Source of the DNA: Zancudomyces culisetae
Taxonomy: Eukaryota; Kickxellomycota; Harpellomycetes; Harpellales; Legeriomycetaceae
Direction of reading: 5' to 3'
Assembly: GCA_001969505.1 (NCBI GenBank)
Contig: LSSK01001596.1
Location: 1-18,778 of the forward strand
Length of the DNA: 18,778 nucleotides
Shown here: positions 18,198 through 18,778 of the stretch, piece after piece
Position numbering within the stretch: position 1 is the first letter of the stretch
How the letters are laid out: every line of letters starts with the position of its first letter
Made by a program: the position numbers and the translations under genes
Notes under the pieces: model-generated
What the model was told of the DNA's origin: nothing
Databases searched by the model: none
The model's input: only the letters and a program-made list of their open reading frames with translations

Positions 18198-18270
18198 TGG
18201 AGAACCGGGGTATCGATCCCCGTACCTCTCGCATGCTAAGCGAGCGCTCTACCATTTGAGCTAGTTCCCC
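18198..18270 (-). tRNA. tRNA-Ala (anticodon AGC)
   Basis: A complete 73-nt cloverleaf: acceptor stem GGGGAAC/GTTCTCC with discriminator A, D arm GCTC/GAGC, anticodon stem around loop CTTAGCA with anticodon AGC, and TPsiC arm CGGGG/CCCCG. The acceptor carries the G3-U70 wobble pair, the classic identity element for alanyl-tRNA synthetase. There is no intron. It lies immediately upstream of tRNA-Lys, with two bases between them, and probably supplies the start of a joint Pol III transcript. AGC would be modified to IGC to read several Ala codons. Confidence 0.96.
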
Positions 18271-18536
18271 TTGTATTTGTTGAATTCGTTTTCATTTTTT
18301 AGTACTAGTCCAATAGGATTTTCCCAAAAAACTTCCACTAATATCAATCACGGTTCCCTAGAAGGGTGGTTATTACTGACACAGGATTTACCATTTCTAG
18401 CCAGTTAACCACTATCTATAAAACCCCCTCGGAAAGAACACAACTGGACAATTTCCACAATTTTTGGTAAAAATAATTTTATTTAAAAGAATTCCTCCCA
18501 AAACCTGGAAAATATAGCCAAAATGGCCCTTTCCTT

Positions 18537-18590
18537 ACACTAAAAAAATAGTATTACGCCTCTATATATGTTTATTTTTACTTTTAGTGT
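18537..18590. repeat. Inverted repeat ACACTAAAA ... TTTTAGTGT
   Basis: Nine-base perfect arms (18537-18545 and 18582-18590) flank a 36-base AT-rich loop, and pairing continues imperfectly inward. It could be a hairpin or the ends of a tiny element; chance is possible in this composition. Confidence 0.6.
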
Positions 18591-18736
18591 GGTTTTGGTC
18601 GGATTTACAAATTTTTCAATTTATACTAATAATTTACTAATAAAATTGATTAAAAATAAATCCACTAATAAAGTATAAAATCGATTCGATTAAAAAATAA
18701 ATCGATTTGTACTATTAAATTGGCTGTAAAGTTGAC

Positions 18737-18764
18737 AAAAATTTATGACATGGTCATAATTTTT
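18737..18764. repeat. Near-perfect inverted repeat around ATG spacer
   Basis: AAAAATT(T)ATGAC and GTCATAATTTTT pair around a 3-base centre with a single unpaired T. It ends 14 bases from the window edge. The function is unknown; a hairpin, a protein-binding palindrome or an element end are all possible. Confidence 0.65.
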
Positions 18765-18778
18765 GTACTCTAAATTGA

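Larger units (their letters stand above)
18271..18778. other. Repeat-bearing region upstream of the tRNA pair, no gene seen
   Basis: No coding region is seen. The left half is less AT-rich and has a TATAAAA (about 18417) followed by a C-rich stretch. The right half contains an inverted repeat (18537-18545 with 18582-18590), a direct repeat of about 16 bp (18648-18662 and 18688-18703), three copies of ACTAATAA (18625, 18636, 18664) and a near-perfect inverted repeat at the end (18737-18764). A decayed transposon or LTR would fit a position next to tRNA genes, but no clear ends or target duplications are visible. Confidence 0.35.

Overview
The window is nuclear DNA of an AT-rich fungus. Evidence: a five-exon gene for the autophagy protease Atg4, with short introns carrying GT..AG ends and a textbook CAG|GTAAGT donor; a Mon2 homologue; a monocarboxylate-porter-type MFS transporter; and intronless eukaryotic tRNA genes. 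Two conserved leucines in Atg4 are CTG codons, so CTG is read as Leu here, which argues against the CTG-Ser and CTG-Ala yeasts. I cannot fix the phylum: an early-diverging budding yeast or an AT-rich early-diverging fungus (for example Kickxellomycotina) would both fit.

Layout. 1-301 (minus) is the 5' part of a secreted, Tyr-rich precursor with a 46-residue repeat, dibasic sites and a Pro-Ala/Glu-Pro spacer; it runs off the left edge. 1426-2763 (minus) is a 12-helix MCT/MCH-like transporter in the same direction. After a 2.1 kb gap, 4860-6681 (plus) is ATG4, reconstructed here as five exons coding 474 aa, including a 50-nt exon. 8544-14945 (plus) is MON2, one uninterrupted 2133-codon frame, unusually long for the family, with in-frame microsatellites and a marked reversal of G/C strand asymmetry along its length. 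16247-16756 (minus) is an unrecognised 169-aa protein facing MON2. A very AT-rich 1.4 kb stretch follows, then a tRNA-Ala(AGC)/tRNA-Lys(CTT) pair on the minus strand separated by only 2 bases, then a terminal stretch with inverted and direct repeats and no gene.

How the genes relate. ATG4 and MON2 both serve membrane traffic (Atg8 processing; endosome-TGN transport), but nothing shows they are co-regulated, and I take their adjacency as coincidental. The left end is the most unusual part: the precursor looks like a Kex2-processed repeat peptide, either a pheromone-like peptide or a dikaritin-like RiPP precursor with a Tyr-Tyr core. The nearest upstream gene is an MFS transporter. Whether that is a real cluster depends on sequence beyond the left edge.
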